From: Bacillus glycinifermentans
GTDB taxonomy: Bacteria > Bacillota > Bacilli > Bacillales > Bacillaceae
Assembly: GCF_001042475.2 (NCBI RefSeq)
Contig: NZ_LECW02000045.1
Coordinates: forward strand, 496,001 to 560,000
Reading direction: 5' to 3'
DNA: 64,000 nt
Numbering within the stretch: position 1 is the first letter of the stretch; every line of letters begins with the position of its first letter. The translations under genes and the position numbers were made by a program. Below the pieces are notes generated by a model that saw only the letters and a list, made by a program, of their open reading frames with translations, searched no databases and was not told the origin of the DNA. Positions 7,947-17,559 of this stretch are shown piece by piece.

Positions 7947-8705
7947 GTGTACCAGGAGGAAAGGTTAATTTCCATTATCGACTATTTGAAGGAGCATAAA
8001 CGGATTTCCGTCGACCAGATTTGTTCTTTGCTCCATGTGTCAAGAGACACCGCCAGGCGTGATCTCGTCAAGCTGAAGGAGCGGGGCGCGATCATCCGGA
8101 CAAGGGGAGGCGCCATTTTGCCGACGAACCATGATGAGATTAAAGATTATTCAGGAAGACTGAATATCGTGTCTGAAGAAAAGAACATGATCGGAAAGGC
8201 AGCTGCTTCGTTAATCAGGGAAGGCGACCACGTGATTTTTGACGCTTCCACAACAGTTCAGGCGTGCGCTGAGCACCTGCCGGATATGAACTGCACGATC
8301 ATTACCAACTCGATAAACCAGGCGGAGGTGCTTTCATCACGAAAGGGAGTTGACATTCATCTGCTCGGCGGAAAGCTGCAAAAAGAGCACCGTTTTTTAT
8401 ACGGCGCTTCGGTGATCGAAAAGCTGTCCAGCTATCATGTTGATAAAGCTTTAATCGGAGTTGTGGGGGTTTCTGAACACGGACTGACGATCGCCCATGA
8501 AGAGGATGGAATGGTCAAACGGAAAATCATATCCCAAGCGGAACAGGTCATCGCGCTTGCGGATCACTCCAAAATCGGAAGGACGGACTTTTTTCAGTAT
8601 GCCGAATTGAGCGACATTGATCTTCTGATAACAGACCGGCTGCCGGATAAGGAATTTCAAAGGCTGCTCGATCAACACGGGGTAGAACTGCTTGTGGCAG
8701 AATAA
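7947..8705 (+). CDS. glcR: DeoR-family repressor GlcR
   Basis: A 252-residue DeoR-type regulator. The N-terminal helix-turn-helix is at about residues 6-55 (RISVDQICSLLHVSRDTARRDL), followed by a sugar-phosphate-sensing domain with the conserved DASTTVQACAEHL and LADHSKIGRTDFFQ segments. In B. subtilis GlcR represses glcR-phoC and is relieved when phosphosugars such as mannose-6-phosphate accumulate. GTG start with an AAGAAGG site. The phosphatase gene follows 27 nt downstream in the same operon. Confidence 0.92.
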   Translation: MYQEERLISIIDYLKEHKRISVDQICSLLHVSRDTARRDLVKLKERGAIIRTRGGAILPTNHDEIKDYSGRLNIVSEEKNMIGKAAASLIREGDHVIFDASTTVQACAEHLPDMNCTIITNSINQAEVLSSRKGVDIHLLGGKLQKEHRFLYGASVIEKLSSYHVDKALIGVVGVSEHGLTIAHEEDGMVKRKIISQAEQVIALADHSKIGRTDFFQYAELSDIDLLITDRLPDKEFQRLLDQHGVELLVAE

Positions 8706-8732
8706 GAAGGGACTTAAGGGGGAAAACAGCTG

Positions 8733-9605
8733 ATGAGAATGATTGCCCTGGATTTGGACGGGACGCTGTTAAACAGTGAAAGCAAGGTCACAAAGGCAAG
8801 TATAGATGCGATAAAGGAAGCACAGGAAAACGGAATTGAAGTGGTGATTGCCACAGGGAGAGCCTCATTTGACGTTCGGGAGATCTTCCGGTCCACCGGT
8901 ATCAAAACGTGGATCATCAGCGCCAACGGAGCGGTGATTCACGATCCGGAAGGACGCCTGTACCACTCCGTTTCGATTGATCGGGAAAAAGCGAAAGGGA
9001 TTCTTCAGTGGCTTGAAGAAGAGAATTACTATTATGAGGTGTTCAGCGATGACGCGATCTTTACCCCGCAAAACGGGAGAGAGCTCCTTGATATCGAACT
9101 GGACCGCCTGAGAAGCGCCAATCCGGCTGCCGATCTGTCAAAGCTGGAGCTCGCCGCCAGCCAGCAGCTCAGCCAAAACGGGTATGCGTATATCTGTTCT
9201 TATCGCGAGCTGTTTGAAGCGGATAAAGATATAAACGTATACAACATATTAGCTTTTTCTTTTCATAAAGAAAAGCTTCAAAAGGGCTGGAAACGCTTTG
9301 AAAAGGAAAAGGGCCTAACGCTTGTCACCTCAGCCGAACACAACTTTGAGCTTGAGCATATTGACGCTTCGAAAGGGCTTGCTTTAGAAAAACTGTCGCA
9401 AAATCTCGGTATTCCGCTTTCGGAAACCGCTGCCGCCGGCGACAGCCAGAACGATTATTCCATGCTGAAAATCGTGGGAAAAAGCTTTGCGATGGGCAAT
9501 GCCCGCGAGGATATTAAGGAGATGGCTGATGAAGTGGCGCCTGCAAATGATGAAAACGGCGTTGCCCATATTCTGCGGCATTTTATTGATCAAAAAAAGG
9601 TTTAA
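8733..9605 (+). CDS. phoC: HAD-family sugar-phosphate phosphatase PhoC (YwpJ)
   Basis: A 290-residue Cof-type HAD phosphatase. Motif I is DLDGTLLNS (residues 6-14) with the nucleophile Asp, motif II is VIATGR, and motif IV is GDSQNDYSML near residue 236. The B. subtilis counterpart is co-transcribed with glcR and relieves phosphosugar stress. A separate but similar HAD protein lies at 39865-40725. Confidence 0.88.
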   Translation: MRMIALDLDGTLLNSESKVTKASIDAIKEAQENGIEVVIATGRASFDVREIFRSTGIKTWIISANGAVIHDPEGRLYHSVSIDREKAKGILQWLEEENYYYEVFSDDAIFTPQNGRELLDIELDRLRSANPAADLSKLELAASQQLSQNGYAYICSYRELFEADKDINVYNILAFSFHKEKLQKGWKRFEKEKGLTLVTSAEHNFELEHIDASKGLALEKLSQNLGIPLSETAAAGDSQNDYSMLKIVGKSFAMGNAREDIKEMADEVAPANDENGVAHILRHFIDQKKV

Positions 9606-9644
9606 ATACGCGTTAACTCGCACACCCTTTTTATATCGGCGTGA

Positions 9645-9745
9645 TGCCGGCGCATCGCCGGCAGCGTAACGATAAGGGCTGCGATTAACAAGCGGATTGA
9701 ATGTTTAATCCGCAGGCTGCCGACTTTGCCGGCAGCCTTTATTTG
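9645..9745 (+). terminator. Hairpin cluster with terminator after phoC
   Basis: Three inverted repeats follow one another: TGCCGGCG/CGCCGGCA (9645-9663, loop CAT), GCGGATT/AATCCGC (9692-9713) and GGCTGCCG/CGGCAGCC (9715-9737). The last is followed by TTTATTTG and is the likely terminator of glcR-phoC. Confidence 0.7.
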
Positions 9746-9759
9746 TTTCAAAAGCACGA

Positions 9760-9796
9760 AAAAAGATGAACACTTTCCGCGCGTTCATCTTTTTTT
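9760..9796. terminator. Terminator at the 3' end of ureC, probably bidirectional
   Basis: AAAAAGATGAAC (9760-9771) pairs with GTTCATCTTTTT (9783-9794); A-rich on one flank and T-rich on the other. Confidence 0.85.
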
Positions 9797-9805
9797 AGCG
9801 TTCAT

Positions 9806-11515
9806 TTAAAAAAGAAAGTATTTTTGGCCGAGCGGTACGCGGTTGACCGGCTGGCAGGACAGTTCTTCCCCGTCCGCGTACACTTGATATGTCGCCGGAT
9901 CGATTTCGATTTTCGGCAGCGAGCCGTTCCATTTCATGTCCATTTTGCTGAGCTGACGAATGCCGCGGACCGGGGAGATCATTTTCTCAAGCCCCAATGT
10001 TTTATGCACTCCGCGGTCAATAGCAGCCTGAGACATGAATGTAATGGAAGTGGAGCGGTTCGCCTTGCCGTACGAAGCATACATCCGGCGCATTAGAACG
10101 GGTTCAGGAGTCGGGATGGAGGCGTTCGGATCGCCCATTTGCGCCTGTGCAATCATTCCGCCTTTTAACACGAGCTCCGGTTTTACGCCGAAAAACATCG
10201 GGTCCCATAAGACGAGGTCGGCCAATTTGCCTTTCTCGACTGAACCGACCTCATGGCTGATCCCGTGAGTAATGGCGGGGTTGACGGTGTATTTTGCGAT
10301 ATAGCGTTTTGCGCGTACATTGTCATTTCCGTTTTTTTCCGTTAAAGCGCCGCGCTGTTTTTTCATTTTATCTGCCGTCTGCCATGTACGGAGGATGACT
10401 TCTCCGATTCGGCCCATCGCCTGCGAGTCGGAGGATGTCATGCTGATGGCGCCGATGTCATGCAGAATGTCCTCTGCCGCAATCGTAGCCGCTCTGATTC
10501 TCGAATGGCTGAATGCGACGTCTTCGGGAACCTTGGCATCGAGGTGGTGGCAAACCATCATCATATCCAAATGTTCATCCATTGTATTGACGGTATACGG
10601 AATCGTCGGAGTCGTAGACGACGGCAGGATATTCGCATAAGAGGCGAGCTTCATAATATCGGGGGCATGTCCTCCGCCGGCGCCTTCAATATGGTAAGTA
10701 TGAATGACGCGGTCGCCTATCGCTTCAAGCGTGTTTTCGAGAAATCCAGCTTCATTAATCGTGTCCGTATGAATCGCCACTTGAATGTCCGCTTCCTCCG
10801 CAACATCCATACACGTTTGAATCGCTCTCGGCGTCGTACCCCAGTCTTCGTGAAGCTTGAGTCCGATCGCGCCCGCTTCCACCTGCTCGATCAGCGGCGC
10901 TTTGTCCGAAGCATTGCCTTTCGCCGTAAAACCGACATTAACCGGGAATTCTTCGGCGGCTTCCAGCATTCTCTGTATATACCAGGCTCCCGAAGTACAA
11001 GTCGTTGCTTTGCTGCCTGTTGCAGGGCCTGTCCCGCCGCCGATTAGCGTCGTCACTCCTGACGACAGCGCGACCTCCATTTGCTGAGGACAAATAAAAT
11101 GGACGTGGGTGTCGACTCCGCCGGCTGTCAAAATTTTTCCTTCACCGGAGATGACTTCTGTTCCGGCTCCTATGATCATATGTGGATCTACTTGATCCAT
11201 GATGTCCGGATTTCCGCTTTTTCCGATTCCTGCGATTCGGCCGTCTTTGATGCCGATATCGGCTTTCACGATTCCCGTATAATCAAGTACGACAACGTTT
11301 GTGATCACAAGATCAAGTGCGCCGTCTTTTGCGGTGATTCGGCCATTTTGTCCCATACCGTCACGAATCGTTTTTCCTCCGCCAAAAATCATTTCTTCCC
11401 CGTAAACAGTGAAATCTCTTTCGACTTCAATCCAAAGATCGGTATCCCCGAGCCTGATTTTATCGCCTGTCGTCGGACCGAACAGCTCAGCGTATCGTTT
11501 TCTCGTGATTTTCAC
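9806..11515 (-). CDS. ureC: Urease subunit alpha UreC
   Basis: Catalytic subunit (569 residues, normal length) hydrolysing urea to ammonia and carbamate. The nickel-binding segments are visible: HVHFICPQQ (His pair), the carbamylated Lys in [22 protein letters not shown] and [12 protein letters not shown]; the flap Cys-His lies in [15 protein letters not shown]. The start is GTG, overlapping the ureB stop by 4 nt. Third gene of ureABC. No ureDEFG accessory genes are nearby, as in B. subtilis. Confidence 0.98.
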   Translation of the reverse strand: MKITRKRYAELFGPTTGDKIRLGDTDLWIEVERDFTVYGEEMIFGGGKTIRDGMGQNGRITAKDGALDLVITNVVVLDYTGIVKADIGIKDGRIAGIGKSGNPDIMDQVDPHMIIGAGTEVISGEGKILTAGGVDTHVHFICPQQMEVALSSGVTTLIGGGTGPATGSKATTCTSGAWYIQRMLEAAEEFPVNVGFTAKGNASDKAPLIEQVEAGAIGLKLHEDWGTTPRAIQTCMDVAEEADIQVAIHTDTINEAGFLENTLEAIGDRVIHTYHIEGAGGGHAPDIMKLASYANILPSSTTPTIPYTVNTMDEHLDMMMVCHHLDAKVPEDVAFSHSRIRAATIAAEDILHDIGAISMTSSDSQAMGRIGEVILRTWQTADKMKKQRGALTEKNGNDNVRAKRYIAKYTVNPAITHGISHEVGSVEKGKLADLVLWDPMFFGVKPELVLKGGMIAQAQMGDPNASIPTPEPVLMRRMYASYGKANRSTSITFMSQAAIDRGVHKTLGLEKMISPVRGIRQLSKMDMKWNGSLPKIEIDPATYQVYADGEELSCQPVNRVPLGQKYFLF

Positions 11516-11886
11516 CGCTTAACCCCCTCTATCCAGCCGGCTTCCTTAAGCTGATTCAATGCTTTTTCTTTTCCTCTTTCATCAAGCAATGTCTCCGACA
11601 TGCCGTTTAATCCGCGGACTGTCCGGCGGCCTCCAAGCTCTACCAGCGAAACGGTTTTTTCTTCCCCGGGTTCAAGCCGGATAGAGGTGCCCGACGGAAT
11701 ATCAAGCCGCATCCCTAAAGCCGCTGCTCTGTCAAACGCCAATGCGCGGTTGGCTTCCGCAAAATGAAAATGCGAGCCGACTTGAATCGAGCGCGTCCCT
11801 GTATTTTTCACGGTAATCTCTTTGGTTGCCCGCCCTTCGTTAATCGAAATCATGCCATCCGCAACTTGAATTGCTCCCGGCTTCAT
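11512..11886 (-). CDS. ureB: Urease subunit beta UreB
   Basis: Structural urease subunit (124 residues). It has the conserved [20 protein letters not shown] and the C-terminal [14 protein letters not shown] segment. It overlaps ureA by 4 nt (ATGA) and ureC by 4 nt (GTGA), so the three subunits are translationally coupled. Length is slightly above the typical 100-110 because of a C-terminal extension ending EGVKR. Confidence 0.97.
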   Translation of the reverse strand: MKPGAIQVADGMISINEGRATKEITVKNTGTRSIQVGSHFHFAEANRALAFDRAAALGMRLDIPSGTSIRLEPGEEKTVSLVELGGRRTVRGLNGMSETLLDERGKEKALNQLKEAGWIEGVKR

Positions 11887-12200
11887 TGATTCACCTCCTG
11901 AGAAATCGGCTGATGAACCGTGACAAGCTTAACGCCGTCTGGAAATGTCGCTTCGACTTGAATGCTTTCAAGCATTTCGGGAACGTCTTCCATCAGGTCG
12001 TCAGCCGTAAGGACGTGCCGGCCCGCTTCCATCAGTTCGGCTACGCTTTTCCCTTCGCGCGCACCTTCCATTATAAAGCAGGTCAAAATGGCTACAGCTT
12101 CCGGATAATTCAGGAGCACGCCCCGTTTTTTTCTTTGTTTTGCAAGCTCCCCAGCAGCAAAAATAAGCAGCTTTTCTTGTTCGACAGGTGTTAATTTCAT
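11883..12200 (-). CDS. ureA: Urease subunit gamma UreA
   Basis: Smallest urease subunit, 105 residues from the ATG preceded by [54 protein letters not shown] and [18 protein letters not shown] are the family landmarks. The frame stays open further upstream, but that extension has no ribosome site and no family similarity. First gene of ureABC. Confidence 0.97.
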   Translation of the reverse strand: MKLTPVEQEKLLIFAAGELAKQRKKRGVLLNYPEAVAILTCFIMEGAREGKSVAELMEAGRHVLTADDLMEDVPEMLESIQVEATFPDGVKLVTVHQPISQEVNQ

Positions 12201-12299
12201 CCTTTCTCCTCCTTTTATGCAAATTGAAATCAAAAAGAAATGGACAGGATCTCCCGTTACCACCCCCTTTAAAGATAAAAAATATGTAAATATATAAAT

Positions 12300-12331
12300 G
12301 TTCATGTCATAAATTAACAAGTTCATGTCAT
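12300..12331. promoter_or_regulatory. Tandem 11-bp repeat upstream of ureA
   Basis: GTTCATGTCAT occurs at 12300-12310 and again at 12321-12331, exactly 21 bp apart (two helical turns). The repeats lie 100-131 bp upstream of the ureA start with a TATAAT-like element (minus strand) just beyond. In B. subtilis this operon is controlled by TnrA, GlnR, CodY and PucR; the TGTTA-N5-TGACA arrangement is two bases too short for a standard TnrA/GlnR site. Confidence 0.45.
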
Positions 12332-12593
12332 TATTATATAATCAACGGAAATGTTTTTTGAAGAATATTTAAAAAATTTAGTTAATGGTTTGTGGCAAAT
12401 TTTAAAACTTATAAAGGGGAGAGAAACTACACTGTTTCAACAGGTAACGTTACGGTGCCGGAGAAACGCTGTGTGTGGTAATGACGATTGGTTTATACGT
12501 GATGTATTGGAACAAAAGCAGTGATACCCGGCATCGGGTTAGCGTCAGCGATTTTGTCGCCGTAAGGCGGGAGGGTGCAAGTCTTTTGAAAAT
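12332..12593. other. Intergenic stretch between ureA and ywqA, unexplained
   Basis: No gene with convincing coding signs is seen. The left half is AT-rich (probable ure promoter). The right half, about 12430-12590, is mixed in composition and contains a 10-bp palindrome GTAACGTTAC (12444-12453). A 44-codon ATG frame on the plus strand from 12481 has no ribosome site and runs into the ywqA terminator, so I do not call it. Confidence 0.4.
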
Positions 12594-12627
12594 AAAAAAC
12601 AGCCGCTCTCTTTAGGCGGCTGTTTTT
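12594..12627 (-). terminator. Terminator after ywqA
   Basis: AACAGCCGC pairs with GCGGCTGTT. The minus-strand copy ends in a T run just beyond the ywqA stop. Confidence 0.85.
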
Positions 12628-12631
12628 GGCG

Positions 12632-15397
12632 TCAACCCGACATTGCGGATGCGCTTAATGTAAACAGTTCTTCGAGTTCTTCTTCGGAAAACTCGGTAAT
12701 CCAGTTTTCGCTTTGAATGATCTGGTCGTTCAGCGATTGCTTTGATTCGAGCATGCGGTCGATTTTTTCTTCGATTGTTCCGGTTGTTATGAGCTTATGG
12801 ACATGCACAAATCGTTTTTGGCCGATCCGGTATGCACGGTCTGTTGCCTGGTTTTCAACGGCCGGGTTCCACCATCTGTCATAATGAATGACATGATTGG
12901 CTGCGGTGAGATTCAGACCGGTTCCTCCCGCCTTTAAGGACAAGATTAGAAAAGGGAATTCCTTATTTTGAAATTGCTCGACCATTTTATCGCGCTCAAG
13001 CTTTGATAAGCTTCCGTTTAAAAACTTGACCGGTTCGCCGAATGACGTTTCAAGCAGCCGCTTCATCATCTCGCCCATTCCGATATACTGGGTGAAAATC
13101 AGGCAGCTTTCCTCCCGGTCGCGGATCGTTTTCGTCAGCTCGAGCAGCTTTTCCAGCTTGACGGATCTGCCGTTGAGGAGTTCCGTCTCCAGTTCTTTTA
13201 GATAGAGGGCCGGATGGTCGCAAATTTGTTTCAATTTGCCGAGCATGCTTAGTATCAGCGCCTTCCGCTGCATTCCGGCGAGAGTCGGCATGTGCTCAAA
13301 CGTGTCTTTTACAAGCTGCTCGTAAAGGGAAGCCTGTTCTGCAGAAAGCGGAACGAATTCCTTTTCCTCCTGTTTATCAGGAAGGTTGAGAGCGACTTCC
13401 TGATCCTGCTTCGTCCGTCTTAATAAAAACGGCTTAATGAGCTGTTGAAGCTGTTCAATCCGCTTTTCGTCGCGGTCTTTTTCGATCGGCAGGACGAAGC
13501 GCTTATGGAAGCTTCCGAGGCTACCGAGGTAGCCTTTGTTCATAAAGTCATATATCGACCACAACTCTGTCAGGCGGTTTTCCATCGGAGTCCCGCTGAG
13601 AGCGATATGGTGAATCCCTTTCAGTTTTCTAATCGAGCGGGATTGCTTCGTATGCGCGTTTTTAATATTTTGCGCTTCATCAAGGCAAATACAGTTCCAC
13701 GTCACGCCTCTGAGATCGTCAAAATCGGAATGTGCGAGGCCGTATGACGTCAGCACGATATCGGTGTCTTTGTAGCGCTCCTGAAAAGCTTCTCCCTTCG
13801 GGCGCTTTGGTCCGTAATGGAGTGCTGCCGATAACTCGGGTGCAAAGGACTGAAGCTCGCGCTGCCAGTTCCCGAGCACCGAAGTCGGCGCGATGATCAG
13901 CGACGGCGTTTTTTGCCCTTTTTCTTTCAAATAAGAAAAGTACGCGATTATCTGAATCGTTTTCCCGAGTCCCATATCGTCTGCCAGGCAGGCGCCGAAG
14001 CCGCATTTGCGAAGGAAAAGCAGCCAGTTCAGCCCGTCTTTTTGATACGTTCTGAGCGTGCCTTTAAAATGTTTGCTGACGGGGTATGAAGGGAGCTCAT
14101 CACGATTGTTCAGCTTCCTGATCATGTTTTTCAGCTGGTAGGATAATTCAAACTGCACTTCGCTGAAAGCGGACGTATCAAACAGGTCGTCTTCTTTCTG
14201 TTCCGTGCCGCGGTCCGTCAACTCGCGGGCAAGGATGTCTGACATGTGAAGTCCTTCGGTTTCGGCGCGCTCCATCAGCTTTTTCATTTGTTTGATAAAG
14301 CTCGGATCGATTTTGATCCATTGGCCGCGGATGTTGACGAGCCGCCTTTTATTGGCGACAAGCTGGTTAAACTCTTCTTCCGAAAGTTCAATACCGTTTG
14401 TCGCAAACCGCCAATTAAAGTCCATGAGCGCGTTTATCCCGACGAAAGATTCGCCCCTCGGGGCTGATGAAACTTTCGCTTTCAAAAGCATATTGCTGTC
14501 TTTGACGATCTGCCACCAGGACGGCAGCAGGATTTCGATCCCCATGCTGACGAGTGTTTCGCTCGCTTCCGACAAGAAGATCCATGCTTCTTCTTCAGAA
14601 AGCAGCGTTGTGCCTGAGTCGATCGAAAGCCATGGGACGGTTTGGCGGAAACGGTCCTGTTCGCGGGCGATTCGATCGGCATATGCGCGCCACGATTTTT
14701 TCAGCCCTTTCAAGCCGTCGAAAAACTGGATGTCCCCGCTTTTTTTATCGCGTAAAAACAATTCGATTTTCCAATCATCACCGTCAAAATCGGGCTCGTT
14801 TAATCTGAGTCCGACGGTGAACGGGACGGGATTTTCAATCCAGCCGATCGTTTCAAGAAAATCCTCTTCATCGAGAAAATGTCCCTTAAATGAGGTGACG
14901 GCGGGGGAGTGTTCAACGATCGTCTCCCACTTTGCCTTCAGTTCTCCGTTATAATCGATGTAGTCGTCGACGGCCCGGGAAAACCATTCCGCCGTATAAC
15001 CTTCCAAAAAGCCTTCTTTGTCTTTCCAGCGCAGCATTCCCTTTTTCCACGCTTCATAGTCGGGGACAAAATCCTGATCCAGGATAAACTCGTAAATCGT
15101 TGAAGCTGTTTTCATCAAAGGCTCTGTTTCCTCAGTCAGCAAAATATCACTAAAGGAATTAAACGAGTTTTTGCCGAGAAATTCGGCAGCCATCCAGGGA
15201 GATAGAAGCACGGCCGGTTTTTCCAGACCTGCATCTTCAAGAAAAGTGCCGTAAAAGGACGATTCGTGCCATTGAAATAAATGCCTTTCCATCTGGCTGC
15301 GCGTGAGCTGCTGATGGTCCTTGTCACAGCAGGATAAAACGAATGTATAGTCTTCGGACTGTTCGACATGTATCACGATTTCTTTAAGACTCGCCAT
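12632..15397 (-). CDS. ywqA: SNF2-type DNA-dependent ATPase/helicase YwqA
   Basis: A 921-residue Swi2/Snf2 ATPase. The N-terminal half is a long accessory region. The helicase core has Walker A DDMGLGKTIQ, the box II LDEAQNIKN, motif III SGTPMENRLTELWSI, motif V LKAGGTGLNLTAANHVIHYD and motif VI QATDRAYRIGQ. Such proteins translocate on duplex DNA and displace proteins. It follows ywqB with a 14-nt overlap; the SWIM partner suggests they act together, as in other bacterial SNF2/SWIM pairs. Precise role unknown. Confidence 0.93.
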   Translation of the reverse strand: MASLKEIVIHVEQSEDYTFVLSCCDKDHQQLTRSQMERHLFQWHESSFYGTFLEDAGLEKPAVLLSPWMAAEFLGKNSFNSFSDILLTEETEPLMKTASTIYEFILDQDFVPDYEAWKKGMLRWKDKEGFLEGYTAEWFSRAVDDYIDYNGELKAKWETIVEHSPAVTSFKGHFLDEEDFLETIGWIENPVPFTVGLRLNEPDFDGDDWKIELFLRDKKSGDIQFFDGLKGLKKSWRAYADRIAREQDRFRQTVPWLSIDSGTTLLSEEEAWIFLSEASETLVSMGIEILLPSWWQIVKDSNMLLKAKVSSAPRGESFVGINALMDFNWRFATNGIELSEEEFNQLVANKRRLVNIRGQWIKIDPSFIKQMKKLMERAETEGLHMSDILARELTDRGTEQKEDDLFDTSAFSEVQFELSYQLKNMIRKLNNRDELPSYPVSKHFKGTLRTYQKDGLNWLLFLRKCGFGACLADDMGLGKTIQIIAYFSYLKEKGQKTPSLIIAPTSVLGNWQRELQSFAPELSAALHYGPKRPKGEAFQERYKDTDIVLTSYGLAHSDFDDLRGVTWNCICLDEAQNIKNAHTKQSRSIRKLKGIHHIALSGTPMENRLTELWSIYDFMNKGYLGSLGSFHKRFVLPIEKDRDEKRIEQLQQLIKPFLLRRTKQDQEVALNLPDKQEEKEFVPLSAEQASLYEQLVKDTFEHMPTLAGMQRKALILSMLGKLKQICDHPALYLKELETELLNGRSVKLEKLLELTKTIRDREESCLIFTQYIGMGEMMKRLLETSFGEPVKFLNGSLSKLERDKMVEQFQNKEFPFLILSLKAGGTGLNLTAANHVIHYDRWWNPAVENQATDRAYRIGQKRFVHVHKLITTGTIEEKIDRMLESKQSLNDQIIQSENWITEFSEEELEELFTLSASAMSG

Positions 15398-16982
15398 CGA
15401 TCAACTTTCCTTTCTTTAGCTCCTCCTGGAATGCCCGCAGCCTTTTGTGGCGGGCTGTCAGCTGTTCCATGTAGCGCTTCCAGACATCTTGTTTTTTCAT
15501 TTTATTATAGAGAGTGCGCAGCTTTTTCAAGCAGCGGGCGGCTTCTTTATATGCGCTGCGGTTCCGCTGTTCAATCAAGCCGGAAATCTCCCTGTGGTAG
15601 GAAGGAACGAGCGCCTCGGGAACCTCCGCTGCGATGTCCTTCAAGGCATTCTGGCCGATTTCCTCGATTGAAAAGCCGACGAGGCTGTGAATTTCCATCC
15701 ACTCGATAAACCGCTTCCTGCTGTATAGAAATTGGCTGTATTCTGTAAATGTGTATGGCAGGCACTTTTTGCAGTACCTTTCATATAATTGCTCATCGTT
15801 CGCGTTTTTGCTGTAGTCGTCGAGAAAAAGGAAGAATTCGCTTAAGGCGTCGCGGATTTCCCGATAAGGTCTATCAAGCTTTGAGAAGCCTTCGACAAGC
15901 CCTTCCAGCCGTTCATACCATTTTTTCAGGCGCTTCCAATCCTTTTTGGCTGTCATGACGCTGAGCCACTGAAACGTATAAGGCAGAATGTCAGGAGAAA
16001 AAGTTCCGGCTTTTTCAAAGATTGCCTCGTCGTTTTTCAACAGAAATTCAAGGTGAAGCCGGGCAAACTGAATTTCGGGAGTGTCGGGCAGTCCGTGCAA
16101 AACGTCAAGTTCCCGCTTCAGCCATTTCGGCCGGGACAGAAGGGCGCTCCAAATCTCCCCGAATATCCGAAGTCTTTCATATTGAAAAATGTCTTTCTTG
16201 AGCAGGAGCTCGCGAACGACGCCTGGCGTTTTATCTAAAAACGGATCGAGCGAAAAAGAGAGCGCATACGTTTTCAGCTCATCAATCGAGCTGTAAATCG
16301 TGTCCATCAGCTGTTCGATATAAGGGTTGAGCGAATAAAAATCTTTTTCCGGATCGATGCGCATGTTTTCGATCAGCGTATGCATCGCAAGCCATGTCGC
16401 AAGAGCGGCATGGATCTGGTATATTTTTTTCAGCTCCGGTTCAGACGGCGTCCGCTTTTTTAGTGCTGAAAAATAGCCGTAGTAAAGGTATTGCATCGTT
16501 TGCTGGCCTTTAGGCGTCCGCTGTTCCCAAAGCCTGAATTCCGATTCGAAAAAACGTTTCCAGTTTTCAAACGTTGGCCGCACATTTTCAGGGCTGAGCC
16601 GAAGCTGGTTTAACAAAAGCTGCTGATCAAAGGATTGGCGCTGTTCTTTCCAATATTCCGTGAAAGTTCCCAATCGTTCATATTGTGCATATAAATATAA
16701 GTAAACGGCAAGGATGTGGCGGCAGATTTTTTTTGCCGGGCATGAACAGCTGCTCTTTTTGACGTCGGACAGATCGATTGTCACTTTCACCGGCACGACG
16801 TCCTGTACGTAGGCTGCCGCCGTATGCCCGCTGAGCGGTTTGACCCGATAGACCGAATCTTGCCTGTATAAAATAAGGGCTTTTTTCAGAAGCTGAATGT
16901 TATCTTCATCGTGCGGAAGCACATGCTTAAACTGTTCAGCCGCTTCCATTACAACTGTTTTTGAGATCATTTCCTGAAGCAT
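15384..16982 (-). CDS. ywqB: SWIM zinc-finger protein YwqB
   Basis: A 532-residue cytosolic protein. Residues about 70-95 carry the SWIM zinc finger (CSCPAKKICRHILAVYLYLY: C-x-C then C-x-H). The rest is predicted helical and rich in Lys, Trp and Phe. Start chosen at the ATG with TTAGGAGCG upstream; a longer frame of 33 extra codons lacks a ribosome site. It is first in the operon with ywqA, and SWIM proteins of this type are usual partners of SNF2 ATPases. Confidence 0.88.
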   Translation of the reverse strand: MLQEMISKTVVMEAAEQFKHVLPHDEDNIQLLKKALILYRQDSVYRVKPLSGHTAAAYVQDVVPVKVTIDLSDVKKSSCSCPAKKICRHILAVYLYLYAQYERLGTFTEYWKEQRQSFDQQLLLNQLRLSPENVRPTFENWKRFFESEFRLWEQRTPKGQQTMQYLYYGYFSALKKRTPSEPELKKIYQIHAALATWLAMHTLIENMRIDPEKDFYSLNPYIEQLMDTIYSSIDELKTYALSFSLDPFLDKTPGVVRELLLKKDIFQYERLRIFGEIWSALLSRPKWLKRELDVLHGLPDTPEIQFARLHLEFLLKNDEAIFEKAGTFSPDILPYTFQWLSVMTAKKDWKRLKKWYERLEGLVEGFSKLDRPYREIRDALSEFFLFLDDYSKNANDEQLYERYCKKCLPYTFTEYSQFLYSRKRFIEWMEIHSLVGFSIEEIGQNALKDIAAEVPEALVPSYHREISGLIEQRNRSAYKEAARCLKKLRTLYNKMKKQDVWKRYMEQLTARHKRLRAFQEELKKGKLIDGES

Positions 16983-17199
16983 GTCTATCGCTCCTAACCG
17001 AATGACTTTTAAAAAGTTTCCAATCTCTCTATTATAGCTTAATCCGCTGATGCAAAAAAGATTTTCTCTGGAAAAGGACATAAAAACGGACAGCTGTCGA
17101 ATAATGTAATAGACTATGGCAAATCGATACTTAACAGCATATAATCTGAATATAACGCAAAAATGAGTATGATTTCATGGAAGCTGAAAGGAAAAAGGT

Positions 17200-17343
17200 A
17201 TGGATGATAAGGAATTGAATCAGGAAGAGTTTTTGAAAATTCTCATGCACGCTTATGACGTTGGCGAAAAGTCGCATGACATTACGACAAAAGAATTGCT
17301 TGAGGATCTGATTGTTCATATCAAAAATGGTTATACAACGTAA
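17200..17343 (+). CDS. ywzD: Small protein YwzD (47 aa)
   Basis: MDDKELNQEEFLKILMHAYD... is a 47-residue acidic, probably helical protein preceded by GAAAGG. It lies between ywqB and the tkmA operon, where B. subtilis has ywzD. A terminator hairpin overlaps its stop codon. A TATAAT (17140-17145) upstream may be its promoter. Function unknown. Confidence 0.75.
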   Translation: MDDKELNQEEFLKILMHAYDVGEKSHDITTKELLEDLIVHIKNGYTT

Positions 17344-17375
17344 AAAGCCGCAAACTCTGTTTGGCGGCTTTTTCG
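17343..17375 (+). terminator. Terminator after ywzD
   Basis: AAAAAGCCGC pairs with GCGGCTTTTT across a loop of about 12 nt, beginning inside the stop codon. Confidence 0.85.
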
Positions 17376-17559
17376 TTCAGCAAAAACAGCCCCATTCCTG
17401 CAAAAACTGCTATGTTACATCATATAAAGACCCTGCATCCCCGGAATCTCCCGCTATTTGTCAGGATTCATTTCTTTCAGAACCGCGATAAATATGTATA
17501 ATCAAGGTAAAGGTGGAATTTGCTGAAAATTTAAATAAAAGAAGCTAAGGGGGGCTCTT

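Noticed and set aside
10460-11047. 195-codon open frame opposite ureC
   Set aside because: Shadow of the highly constrained ureC coding sequence; basic, Arg-rich translation with no family resemblance.
12306-12332. TnrA/GlnR site upstream of ureA
   Set aside because: TGTTA and TGACA are separated by 5 bp, not the 7 bp of the TGTNAN7TNACA consensus.
12481-12615. 44-codon ORF between ureA and ywqA
   Set aside because: No ribosome site and it runs into the ywqA terminator hairpin.
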